From Tuctoria greenei (lineage: Eukaryota > Streptophyta > Magnoliopsida > Poales > Poaceae), in the NCBI GenBank assembly GCA_036927565.1, contig JAYESD010000001.1, positions 273,493,560 through 273,557,559 of the forward strand: a DNA stretch of 64,000 nt, written 5' to 3'. The position numbers were made by a program, and so were the translations under genes. Positions 1 through 10,385 of this stretch are shown in pieces. The first letter of the stretch is position 1, and each line of letters opens with the position of its first letter. The notes beneath the pieces are model-generated. The model saw only the letters and a list, made by a program, of their open reading frames with translations. It was not told the origin of the DNA and made no database searches.

Positions 1-997
1 TCGGTTCTTGGCTTAAGGGCGGGAATGGAGCCGCCTTCAGGAGCTTCAGAGATTGCCGACCCGGTGGTCGAACGCCTCTCAACGACACCAAGGTCATCAA
101 GCACTAGCATCGTCCGCCGGAGCTCCCTGCTGAACTCTGTCTCCATGTTCAGAGGGAGGAAAGCTGTCGGCAGAGCCAAGTCATCACCCTCGACGTCGAT
201 GCCGTGCTGGAACTTATTGAGGTGGAACTCCAAAGTTTCACCCTCCATGTTGGACTTCAAACCGGTCTCAATCCGGTTGTTGTCCAGCATACTGTTGAGG
301 GCCCAAGCAAGCTTCTCCCTCCTCTTCAGCAGAGCCCACCTGTTGGTCAGGAAGTTGCAAACCACCGCCTGAGGAGTCACCCCTCCTTCCACGCACAGGC
401 GGATCATGGTCACAGCAGGGTTGAAGGTGTCCAACAACACCGGAGCTTCACCCCAAACTACAGTGTCGAGGTTGGGGAGGCCTTCCGGCAGCTCCACCTT
501 CTCGTGCTCCTCCACCCTGATGACAATCCAATCCTTCTTCCAGTCATCCCACTTCCCAGAAGGGAACGTCCGCAAGTACTTGTACGGGCATTTCTTGCGC
601 TTCACAAAATAGTAGAAGCCAAGGTACTCGTCACTCCTGCCCGTAGTTTGGACAGTGAAGAAGGTGCGGAAGAGCTCAATGCAGGGGGAATGCCCACCCA
701 CATCTCGCAGAAGTGGACAAAGATTGACACCAGGAGAATGGAGTGGGGGCCAAGGTGGTACAGCTGCAGACCATAGAAGTCTAGCAGCATCAAGAAGAAA
801 GAGTAGAAAGGTGGGATAAGCCCCACCATGGTGTACGCGGAGAAGTACACTATGTCGCCGGCGTGTTCCTTCTCGAGCGGAAGCTTGCCGGTGCGGACCA
901 AGTGGTTGAAGAAGTCAGGGGACCATCCCATGAGGGCCCGGACCTTCTTCAAATCATCATCGGTCTTCAGTCGACTCTGGCGGAGACCCAACTCCAT
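1..997 (-). pseudogene. Tat-type retrotransposon antisense accessory ORF (putative 'gypsy type transposon' / Transposase_28-like), copy 1, cut by the window edge
   Basis: The reading frame on the minus strand starts near 997 (Met followed by ELGLRQSRLKTDDDLKKVRAL). It continues through a conserved hydrophobic block (FSAYTMVGLIPPF, then LGPHSILLVSIFVHFCEMWVGIPP). After about 612 it continues in another frame with YYFVKRKKCPYKYLRSFPSGKWDDW-like sequence down to base 1. The same order recurs at 2484-4709 and, inverted, at 48690-51788. Grass genomes carry many such ORFs, usually annotated as putative gypsy-type transposon protein. They lie between pol and the 3' LTR of Tat-lineage elements, antisense to the element, and their function is unknown. 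Here the frame is broken near 612 and the C-terminal part lies outside the window. A polypurine tract and LTR follow at 1511-2414, which fits this placement. Family call is fairly sure; that it is non-functional is inferred from the frame break. Confidence 0.7.
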
Positions 998-1510
998 CGC
1001 GGCATAGCGATGCAAGAGACGAAAGGCAAGCGAAAGTTTGGAAGGTTTGAGCGCAAGTTCGAATGAAAGGTGTAAAGAACCCCAAACGGTGCGTGCTTTC
1101 CTTCTTAAGTAAGCCCCCGCAACGCTTGGATGGAAACCGCAGAGGAGTCGACGATACTAGTAAAAAACTTCACCCCGCTAATGACAAGGGGGCCCGAGGC
1201 CACCCCGACGATCAAGTCGAGGTTCTTACCCCAGGCGAACGGTTTTCATCATGAAAGGCAGGAAACCCGAAGGCGGCGGCCTGATAGGGCATGGAACCGA
1301 TACGATTTTCATATCGGGAACCAGCGACCTTCAATTGCGTGAGATCCACACGCTGAGATCTCACCTGCCGCCTCATGGATATGCCACGCGGTGGAGGTTT
1401 AACTGTGAACTATCACCAATGGCACGTCCGAAGACCCTTGAAGACACGGCTCAAAAATCAAAGAATGGACCCACCTACGGCAGAATGACTTCATCCAAAA
1501 GGTCTCTCCT
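998..1510 (+). other. Tat-type element 3' internal region between accessory ORF and polypurine tract
   Basis: Non-coding stretch between the start of the antisense ORF and the polypurine tract. It has a clear counterpart at 4710-5224 (shared blocks include the text around GACCTTCAATTGCGTGAGATC and the run of sequence just before each PPT). Short ORFs here are not conserved between the two copies and are not called. Confidence 0.6.
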
Positions 1511-1532
1511 GGAGGTGGGCCCAGGGGGCCAC
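1511..1532 (+). promoter_or_regulatory. Polypurine tract upstream of Tat-type 3' LTR (copy 1)
   Basis: A purine-rich GGAGGTGGGCCCAGGGGG run ends 4 bases before the LTR start. The same run precedes the LTR at 5247, and its reverse complement follows the LTR end at 48569. This orients the element to the + strand. Confidence 0.65.
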
Positions 1533-2414
1533 TGTCTGTACCCTTCATACCGGATACCCCTTGGGATTGCGAAGATCACAAGGAAACTCCATCTACCAGA
1601 TTTGAAGACCTTTGAAGGCCCCACATGTCAGGTGTAACCAGATCTGCTTCCCCGACATGGTTAGTCCCAAGGCCGCCACGTGTATCATAAGACTGGAGCT
1701 ATCGCCCACACATGTGGAAGCTCCGGACTAGATACCAGTACGGCATCCCCGGACCTAACCCCAGGCAGAGGGAAGCTCCGGTACTAACACGTGTCCAGCA
1801 GCACCGAACCTACTCGTCCACGACGGTAAGCTCCAGAGCTGCCACGTGGCGACTGCCGGACCTTCAACTTCAACAATCAGACTGGTGGACCCCCCAACAG
1901 CTCCGAACCTTCAAGGAGAAATCAAAGACTTCAGGACCCGATTAAGTGTCATTAATGCCATATTAATGACACACGATCGGATGGCCCTTAATACTGGTAA
2001 CGACATTGTTAAGGCCCGTTACCAGACTATTGAGGGTAATTAACCTCATTAATTGTGTATCAAGCATGTGTAACCACCAGGGCCACATGTCAGGCCAGGC
2101 TAACGGCGTAACGACCAGTCCTTGTACTATAAAAGGACTGGTCGACGATACACAAGGGACGGTTCCAGACCTCTACTGAACTCCCTGAGCTAGACGAGCT
2201 TCTTCTTCTGGAGCTTCTTCTAGACTCACACACTCAATACAACACCAACACACCCCGTGGAGTAGGGTATTACGCTCAGGCAGCCCAAACCACATAAAAC
2301 TTTGTGTCCATTTGTCTTTCACCTTCTTGAATCTCTGCGCGCCCATTACCGAACTGCAACTCCTCGATCTACCAAAGGTAGTGTCGGGAGATCTGCCGGA
2401 TCCAAACACCGACA
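1533..2414 (+). repeat. Tat-type LTR, copy 1 (882 bp)
   Basis: Begins TGTCTGTACCC and ends CACCGACA. It is homologous over its length to the LTR at 5247-6096 (TGTCGGTACCC...CTCCGACA). A TATAAAA box at 2128-2134 sets the + orientation. CACGTG (G-box) cores occur at about 1677, 1788 and 1843. The 70 bp after its right end do not contain a tRNA primer-binding site; accessory-ORF C-terminus begins instead. This LTR is therefore best read as the 3' LTR of a left-hand element joined to a second, 5'-deleted element. Confidence 0.8.
2128..2134 (+). promoter_or_regulatory. TATA box of Tat LTR copy 1
   Basis: TATAAAA within CTTGTACTATAAAAGGACTGG. The equivalent box is at 5840-5846 in the second LTR. 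Confidence 0.6.
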
Positions 2415-2483
2415 GGTCCGGAACTGCCAGGGTCCTCTCCGCTGGCTCCAGCGGGTTCTCCGTGACAAAAATCGGGTCTCACT

Positions 2484-4709
2484 CTACAAGAGCAGTACCA
2501 TGAGCTTCCATGGCACTAGGTCCGTCCTACGGGATAGCCTCGGCCGCCGCCGAGGAAGGTCCTGCTGTAGAAGTTTTGACCTCTGGAGTTGGCTCCAAAG
2601 GTCCCGCCGCCAGGTCATCAACAACTGGCCCCTCAGGCAGGGGGCCAGTAGCTTCATCTTGGCACCTTGGCTCAGGCATGGGCACCTCCGGGACCACTGC
2701 CTCCGGGGCAGGCGTTGAAGATTCTGCCAGAGCTGAAGCCACTCTAGCTCTGACGATGGCGCCTCCTCCATCACCGGCTCAGGCACTGGCGCTTCGACTG
2801 TATTGGGCTCAGGCGTCGGCACCTCTGCAGCACCCGGCTCAGGCGCCAAAACTTCTTCGATGACCGGCTCGGGTGCCGGAACTTCATCAGCCACCGGCTC
2901 TACCGCCGGGACCTCATCAATCACCGGCTCGATTGCTGGGTCTTCAACAACATCCGGCTCTAGGGACGGAACCGCAACTACCTCCGGCTCTGAGGCCGGA
3001 GCGTCCGTCATCTCAACATCCAAACCCAGAGCTTCAACCTGCGGGGCTGGTGCCGCTGGTACATCTTCATTGTCGTGGTCCAGCGCTACCACAGGAGCTT
3101 CTGGGGATAAGTCGAGGTCCAGTGCCAGGACAGCCGGTGCCGGAGCTGCCGCAACCTTAGCCACCTCTTAGGGTCGCGCTGGAATTGGAGTCGGAGCTTC
3201 TGTCTCCACAGCATCAGTTGCTGTCGCGGGAGCTGAAGCTTCAGTCCTTCTCTTGGGGACACTGCAAACGAAGGACGAAGAAACTTAAGACGCAGTTACA
3301 ACAAAAAAACAACCAACTGAGGTAAAAAAAAAATTTACCTCGTAAGGCTTCTACTCCAGCTAGCGCGGAACCTCTTCTCCGGACGCTCAGTGTCGGACCC
3401 TGTCACCCCTGGCGAGCCAGCTCCGGTTCCCCGGAGCTCATTGCTGCTGCCAGCGTCACTTTGGTTGAGGCCCCCCTCGACCGGGAAGGAGCTCCGGACC
3501 CAGAGCCCTCAGCTGGTACTAGAGCCGTATGGCCGGAGCTAGCAACCCGGGGAGATGTCGATGCTGGAGTGGTTGCCACCATTGAAGACCTTCCCCTCCG
3601 GGGAGAAGGAGCCGCTGTGGAAGGAGCAGGTCTCACGGACCTCCCGTCAGAGTACTTCAACTTCCTTTTACGGCTGGAGGGCTCGGCCAACTCCTTGCCC
3701 TTGCCCACGACTTGAACTCTCTATCTCAGGGCAAAAGGGGGACCACCCTCTGAAGCTCTGGGGATCGCCAACCCGGTGGTCGGACGCCCCTCGACTTCAC
3801 CAAGGTCATTAAGCACCGGCATCTTCTGCGAAGCTCCCTGCTGAACTCCGCCTCCATGTTCAGAGGGAGAAAAGCCGTCGGCGGAGTCAAGTCATCACCC
3901 TCGATGGCGATGCCATGCTGGAACTTCTTGAGGTGAAACTCCAAAGTTGCGCCTTCCATGTTGGACTTCAAACTGGCCTCAATCCGGTCGTCGTCCATCA
4001 CACTGTTGAGGGCCTAGGAAAGCTTCTCCCTCTTCTTCAGCAGAGCCCATCTGTTAACCAGGAAGTTGCAAAATACCGCCTAAGGAGTCACCCCTCCTTC
4101 CATGCATTGGCGGATCCTGGTCAGAGCAGGGTTGAAGGCGTACGATAACACCGGAACTTCGCTCCAAGCTTCAATGTCGATGTTGGGGAGGCCTTCGGGT
4201 AGCTCCAGCTTCTCATGCTCCTCCGCCCTGATGACGATCCAATCCTTCTTCCAGTCGTCCCACTTCCCAGAAGGGAACGACCGCAAGTACTTGTACGGGC
4301 ACTTCTTGCGCTTCACAAAATAATAGAAGCCATGGTACTCGTCACTCTTGCCGGTGGTTTGGATGGTGAAGAAGGTGCAGAAGAGCTCGACGCAGGGGGG
4401 AATGCCCACCCACATCTCGCAGAAGTGGACAAAAATCGACACCAGAAGAATGGAGTGGGGACCAAGGTGGTACAACTACAGACCATAGAATTCTAGCAGC
4501 ATCAAGAGAAAAGTGGAGAAGGGTGGGATCAATCCCACCATGGCGTACGCGGAGAAGTACACCATGTTGCCGATGTGTTCCTTCTTGAACGGAAGCTTGT
4601 CGGCGTGGACCTAATGGTTGAAGAAGTCATTGGACCACCCCATGAGGGCCCGAACCTTCTTCAACTCACCGTCGGTCTTCAGTCGGCTCTTGCAGAGACC
4701 CAACTCCAT
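2484..4709 (-). pseudogene. Tat-type antisense accessory ORF, copy 2 (nearly full-length but broken)
   Basis: On the minus strand the order is: N-terminus at about 4709 (MELGLCKSRLKTDGELKKV...), Pro/hydrophobic block and MYHLGPHSILLVSIFVHFCEMW at about 4475, then KCPYKYLRSFPSGKWDDWKKDW, then NMEGATLEFHLKKFQHGI (about 3950), then a basic MGKGKELAEPSSRKRKLKYSDGR stretch (3403-3708). The C-terminal tail at 2484-3164 is rich in Pro, Glu, Val and Ala. Several frameshifts and stops separate the pieces, for example between 4475 and 4611 and between 3403 and 3164. The family is usually annotated as putative gypsy-type transposon (PF04195-like); role unknown. The tail runs to within 70 bp of LTR copy 1, leaving no room for gag-pol, so this is the residue of a 5'-deleted element. 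Confidence 0.7.
2751..2990 (-). repeat. In-frame 30-bp tandem repeat coding an EPVxxEVPAP-like decapeptide array
   Basis: Eight consecutive 10-residue units (for example EPVIDEVPAV, EPVADEVPAP, EPVIEEVLAP) in the accessory-ORF tail. On the + strand this reads as repeated ACCGGCTC...GCCGG(A/G)AC blocks. Long open frames on the + strand over the same interval are by-products of the repeat. Confidence 0.75.
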
Positions 4710-5224
4710 TGCAGCACAGCGGGGCGAGAGATGAAAAGCAAGCAAAAGTTTGGAGGATTTGACCACCAGTTTGAATGAAGGCGTAAAGAATCCCCAAACG
4801 GTGCACACTTTTCTTCTTAAGTAAGCCCCCACAATGCTTGTATGGAAACCGCAGAGGAGCCGACTATACAATTCAAAAACTTCACCCTGCCAATGATAAG
4901 GGGGCCCGGGGCCACCCGAACGATCAAGTCGAGGTCCTTACCCTAGGTGAACGGTTGTCATCATGAAAGGCGGGAAGCCCGAAGGCGGCGGCCTGACAGG
5001 GCGCGCAGAACCAATATGATTTTTGTATCAGAAACTGGCGACCTTCAATTGCGTGAGATCCGCACACCCAGATCTCACCTGCCGCATCCTGGATATGCCA
5101 CGCAGCGTTGGTTTAACTGCGAACTACCGCCAACGGCACATCCGAAGACCCTTTAAGACGCGGCTCAAAAACTGAAGGATGGACCCACCTCCGGCAGAAC
5201 GACTTCATCCAAAAGGTCTCTCCC
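4710..5224 (+). other. Tat-type element 3' internal non-coding region, copy 2
   Basis: Counterpart of 998-1510, ending at the second polypurine tract. No conserved coding sequence seen. Confidence 0.55.
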
Positions 5225-5246
5225 AGAGGTGGGCCCAGGGGGCCAC
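5225..5246 (+). promoter_or_regulatory. Polypurine tract upstream of Tat LTR copy 2
   Basis: AGAGGTGGGCCCAGGGGG followed by CCAC and the LTR start at 5247; matches the tract at 1511. Confidence 0.65.
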
Positions 5247-6096
5247 TGTCGGTACCCTGCGTACCGTATACCCCTTGGGACTACAAAAAGACCAAAGGAA
5301 CTTTACCTGTCTGAGTTGAAGACATGCAAAGGCCCCACGTGTCATACAGGACTGGACCTGCCTCCCATCTGTGGTTAGTCCTGGTGCTGCCACATGTATA
5401 CTGCAACCGGACCTACATCCCACACATGGGATAGCTCCAGGCTAAACACTTGTGCGGCACCCCCAGACCTAACCCCCAACAGAGGGAAGCTCTGGTACTA
5501 ACACGTGTACATCTACACCGGACCTACCCGTCCCAAACGGAAAGCTCCGATACTGCCACGTGTCCAACCACCGGACCTTCAGCCTCAACAATCAGACTGG
5601 TGGACCCCCAACGGCTCGGACCTTCAAGGGGTAATCAAAGACTTCAAGACCCGATTGAGTGTCATTAATACCATAATAATGACACACGATCGGAAGGCCC
5701 TTAATACCGGTAACGGCATTATCAAGTCCGTTACCATGCTATTAAGGGTAATTAACCTCATTAATTGTGTATTAAGCATCAGTAACCGCCAGGGCCACAT
5801 GTCGGGCCAGGCTAACGGTGTAACGACTGGTCCTTGTACTATAAAAGGATCGGTCGACGATACACAAAAGACGGCTCTTTGAACTGAGAGAACCCTCCCA
5901 TAGACAGCTTTGATACCCAATACAACAACTACACACCCCGTGGAGTAGTGTATTACGCTCAGGCGGCCCGAACCACGTAAATCCTTGTGTCCATTTGACA
6001 TCGTCTTTTGAATCTCTGCGCGCCCAATATCGAACTACAAACTCCGCGGGCTACCAACGGTAGTACCGGGAGAACTGCCGGATCAACACTCCGACA
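5247..6096 (+). repeat. Tat-type LTR, copy 2 (850 bp), right edge of the Tat block
   Basis: Begins TGTCGGTACCC and ends CTCCGACA, giving a TGTCGG/CCGACA terminal inverted repeat. TATAAAA lies at 5840-5846. The next base begins reverse-transcriptase coding sequence of another element, so 6096/6097 is an insertion boundary. The matching left boundary, and so the target duplication (AGTTA expected from 6097-6101), lies outside the window. Confidence 0.8.
5840..5846 (+). promoter_or_regulatory. TATA box of Tat LTR copy 2
   Basis: TATAAAA in CCTTGTACTATAAAAGGATCG, aligned with 2128-2134. Confidence 0.6.
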
Positions 6097-7524
6097 AGTT
6101 ATGTCATTTGGATTGACCAATGCTCCTGCCTATTTTACGTATCTGATGAACAAGGTATTCATGGAGTACTTGGACAAGTTTGTAGTGGTGTTCATCGACG
6201 ATATACTTATCTACTCCAAGACTGAAGAAGAGCATGAGGAGCACATCAGGATGGCTCTACAGAAACTTCGCCAATATCAGTTATATGCCAAACTTAGTAA
6301 GTGTGAGTTTTGGCTAAAGGAAATATCGTTTTTGGGTCATGTCATATCCAAAGGAGGTATGCAGTGGATCTGGACATAGTGGCAGATGTTCTTAAGTGGG
6401 AAACAATCGAGAGTGTACATGATATACGAACATTCTTGGGCATGGCAGGTTATTATCGTCGATTCATCGAGGGATTTTCAAAGATCTCTCGGCCACTAAC
6501 CAAGCTGCTTGAGAAAGGAGTTGCTTTCAAGTGGACCCCCGAATGTGAAGTGAGCTTTGCCGAACTGAAGAAGAGGTTAACCAGTGCACCAGTATTGGTG
6601 ATGCCTGATATGCAGAAGGAGTTTGTGGTTTATTGTGATGCATCCGGTCATGGTGTAGGATGTGTCTTAATGTAAGAAGGACATGTTGTAGCCTATGCTT
6701 CAAGACAACTTCGGAAACATGAGAGGAATTATCCAACCCATGATTTAGAGTTGGCAGCTATTGTCCATGCATTGAAGATTTGGAGACACTACTTAATGGG
6801 AAAAAGAACTGAGATATACACGGATCACAAGAGCTTGAAGTAAATATTCACACAACAAGATCTTAATCTTAGACAATGTCGTTGGTAGGAGTTAATAAAT
6901 GATTTTGATGTGGGAATCAACTACCATCCGGGGAAAGCTAATGTGGTCGTTGATGCTCTAAGTAGAAAGGGACAATGTAATAATTTGTCAGTACAAGCTC
7001 TTAAACCCCACTTATGTGAAGAGTTTGCAAGGTTAAACCTATGCCTAGTGTCTAGCACTGAAGCAGTTGCTATGGTTGTGGATTTAACCCTTGAACGTGA
7101 TATACGAGAAGGACAAAAGAATGATGAGAAGGTCAAGGAGATCAAGAAAATGATGAAGAAAGGAAAAGCTCTAAACTTTAGAGAGGATGAACAAGGAACC
7201 CTATGGCTTGGAAAGAGAATTTGTGTTCTGGATATAAAGGAGATTAGAGAGTTGATACTAAGGGAAGCTCATGACTCATCATACTCCATTCATCCCGGAA
7301 GCACGAAGATGTATCAAGATCTTAAGGATCAATATTGGTGGCATGTAATGAAACGGGATGTAGCAGAATATGTGGCCATTTGTGATACATGTCAACTAAT
7401 TAAAGCGGAACATCAAAGACCAGCAGGGTTATTGCAACCAATCAAAGTGCCAGAAGGGAAATGGGAAGAAATCAGCATGGATTTTATTGTGGGACTACCA
7501 AGGACACAGTCTGGATATGATTCT
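6097..7524 (+). pseudogene. Host Tekay-type chromovirus: RT (C-terminal part), RNase H and integrase N-terminal half, degenerate
   Basis: Conceptual translation begins inside RT (VMSFGLTNAPAYF; catalytic FIDD in VVFIDDILIYS) and runs through FLGMAGYYRRF. It then covers RNase H (YCDASGHGVGCVLM, DLELAAIVHALKIW, YTDHKSLK), the integrase zinc region (HPGSTKMYQDL...ICDTCQ) and the first catalytic Asp region (ISMDFIVGLPRTQSGYDS). There is a frameshift near 6355. Stops lie near 6673 (Gln to TAA), 6841 (TAA after SLK) and 6887 (Trp to TAG). It resembles the intact element at 10373-14944 but is a separate, older copy on the opposite strand. The frame stops exactly at 7524, where a younger Tekay is inserted, and resumes at 19378. 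Its 5' half is missing here because the Tat block abuts it at 6096. Confidence 0.9.
7520..7524. repeat. Target-site duplication ATTCT, left copy
   Basis: ATTCT immediately precedes the LTR start TGTGACACC and is repeated at 19373-19377 directly after the right LTR. Confidence 0.92.
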
Positions 7525-10385
7525 TGTGACACCCGGTTCCGAATATGAACCAAGCGTAACGCATATGTGTGCCCAGGATGTTCAACACACATACACGAGT
7601 AATTCACAAATGATAAACAGAATTTAACCACGTCTTAACTAATAAATAAGTACTTTATTACAATAATCCAATAGTTCACGAATAATAAAACTCTAAATAA
7701 TTGCAGCGGAAAATAAACTAAGCAATACGACTCCAATCCACAGGCAATTGACGGCGGTACGCAACCTAGTACTCCACGTGATCCTCAGGGTACTCCCAAT
7801 TGTCTCCAGTAGCTGTTTTGGGGGGGGGAATTGCAAGGGTGAGTACATGTCGTACTCAGCAAGTGTGGAAAGTATGACATGTGGCTAATTCAAATGACGG
7901 CAATAATAATGGCTAAGTGCTGAAAAGTACAGTAAAACATTTGAAAAGCATTACACTATGTCTATGTGAAATAAATCCCATCATATTAACAAAGTGTAAA
8001 CAATATCCAATTATTACCAACATTACCATTATCCATGTCCAATTACCATAACTCAATTCCATAACCATGACCACAACCATCATCAAACCATAACCATCCC
8101 AAATCCCAATTCTAATTCTAATCATGTAGGTCATCCAGGCGCTCATAACCGGGAGCACGGCTATCATGATAGTTTTTTAAACACTCTGCAGAGGTTGTAC
8201 CACTTTACCCACATGTTTGTGATTTTATCACCTTTCGGTGACTAAGGAACCTCCATTATGCCATCTCACACTTCCGTAGGTGTGTGGCCAAGAGATCACA
8301 AAATAGCCTTTCAAAAGGGACTACTAGTATGTACGGCCCCACTAAGGTTTCACCGGCAGGCTTGAACCTCTATTCTCCCACCCACGGGTCCCCTCGTGTG
8401 CCATGCGGATCCCAGGGCAGTCCTCCTCGACTCCCATTCCCCGCGCCTTCCAATGGTCCATACAATACTAGCAGCGCTCCTAATTATTCAGCTACGCCGC
8501 ACCCATACTTGGCCTTGTGGTGGCACTGTTGACCTGGCATATTCTCGCATGAACCGGTCCTTAGATCTAAGGCAAGCAAACCACCATAACGACCAACCCA
8601 TCCACATAACCATGCTTGCTTAGATCACCCATCGTATTGACCAGTTCACATTAACCAGAATATCATTGATGCATAATTAAATGTGTAGTGTTGTTTATCA
8701 TCCCAATTAATTAAGCGAAGCGATAAGGTAAAAACCCTTCCCGACTCTCTACCATAATTCCAGGTGACAAGGGTGGTCAAACAAAACTAGTAAACTTCCT
8801 ACCATAGGATTCCCATCAATTTGACACAAGCATGCAAGTTCGCAAACAAAACATTTAATAAAACGGGATCAATATGCTTCAAGGACACTTGCCTTGCTCC
8901 GGCGGATGGGGTTGCTCAAGCGCTTCGAAGTCTTGGTTTTGGAAATCCTCGTATGCAACCTCTTGAGTACGTTCCTCTACGCGTGATCATACATACAAGA
9001 AAACATAATTCAACATAATGCATACAAAATAATCAACATGCAATGACGTGTATGCATGCACAATTTAATAATTAATTTACTACGGTCGTTTATTAATTAG
9101 ATGCGACTAGTCATACGTGTTCATAAGGGTTTACGGGGATTTTAGGGTGGATTAATGCTGCTGAAAATAAAATTATGGTGCAACTAAATTTAATTTACGC
9201 CTACTAGATTTAATACGGTCGCAAAAATTCGCATCGGGAACGAACCCTACCGTAGATCTGACGGCGCGACGGTCGCGAAATAAATGCGACGTGTAGACGA
9301 AAAAGACGGTGCAGCAGTCCTTCGGCGGCGCGATGACGGCGGCGCGATGTCGGCGACGATCTCCGGCGAACGGTGGTGTCCTCCTCTTTTTCTCCCTCTT
9401 CTTCCCCTTCTTTTCCTCCTTTTTTTCTTCCCTGGGCGCCTCTGTCTTCTCTGTTCCCGGCGGCTATTTTTTTCCTCTGGAAACGGCGGCTGGGTTTGCT
9501 CCAGGCGGCGGCTCTGCGTGGGAAAAAGTCTAGGGACCTAGGTCCTATTTATAGGGGCGGCACTAGGGTACGGCACCGGTATCCGGCTCGGTTGGGAGTC
9601 ACGCGGCACCGGGAAACGCGGCAGAAGAGTCGGACGCGGGAGGGAGAGCGGGAGTTTCGGGACAGACGTTACCGCGCGGGAGAGGGCGGGAGACCGCGCG
9701 CGGTGGGGAAAAAATCGCGTCGGGGGGGAAAACCGAGGCCCGGCTGCGGCCTCGGCGGTGCGTACCGCGCGACAGGGGGCGGGGCCCGGCGCAGCCTGCG
9801 CGGCAGGGGCACGCGGCCGGCGCGGCGCTGCAGCGCAGCGCGGTCAGGGAGCGGCAGCGGCGTGGGGCCCCCGGTCGGGCGCGCTCGCTCGCGCGTGCGG
9901 CGTGGCCTCGGGGCGCGGTGCCGGCTCGGCCGGCTGGGCGCTGGCCTGGCCGCCGAGCGGCTCTTTTTTTTTTTTTCTTTTTTTTTTCTTTTTTTTTTTT
10001 ATTATATAATTATTTATATATATATATATTTAATATTATATATTTATTATTTATTATCTATTATTTTTATAATATACATTATTAATGTTATATATTTATT
10101 ATTATTATTATTATTATATATATATATATTATTAATGTTATTTTTTTTTCTATTTTCATATTTTGTTATATATATTATTTATATATATTTATATATATAT
10201 TTATATTATTCTTTTTTTTTTTTCTTATTCCCTATTACAAGTTTTGGCCTATTATTATTTTCTATTTTCTTCTTTTGCTACACACATTTGTATGTGCATA
10301 TGTTTTATTATATTTTTTTTTTTCTACTAGTGTTTAATGCATGACCATGTATGCAATGCATGATGCGAAAATTTAGGGTGTTACA
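7525..10385 (-). repeat. 3' LTR of the young Tekay element (2861 bp)
   Basis: On the + strand it reads TGTGACACCCGG... to ...TTTAGGGTGTTACA. It contains a G9 run near 7819, a GC-rich block at about 9280-9960, a pyrimidine tract of T with single C at about 9962-10000, then TA/TTA microsatellites to about 10200. The 323-codon + strand frame over 9373-10344 is a by-product of this composition. No protein is called inside the LTR. Confidence 0.93.
9546..9553 (-). promoter_or_regulatory. TATA box in 3' LTR (young Tekay)
   Basis: Reverse complement reads CCTATAAATAGG. The identical box in the promoter-bearing 5' LTR is at 18536-18543. Confidence 0.6.

Noticed and set aside
204..776. 190-codon + strand frame at the left edge
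   Set aside because: Opposite strand to the accessory-ORF family, whose motifs are conserved among three copies. The + frame has no recognisable content.
9373..10344. 323-codon open frame on the + strand in the Tekay LTR
   Set aside because: It lies in a GC-rich then TA/T-rich LTR segment, antisense to the element, has runs of Phe, Tyr and Ile from microsatellite, and matches no protein. It reappears in shortened form in the other LTR only because the LTRs are near-identical.
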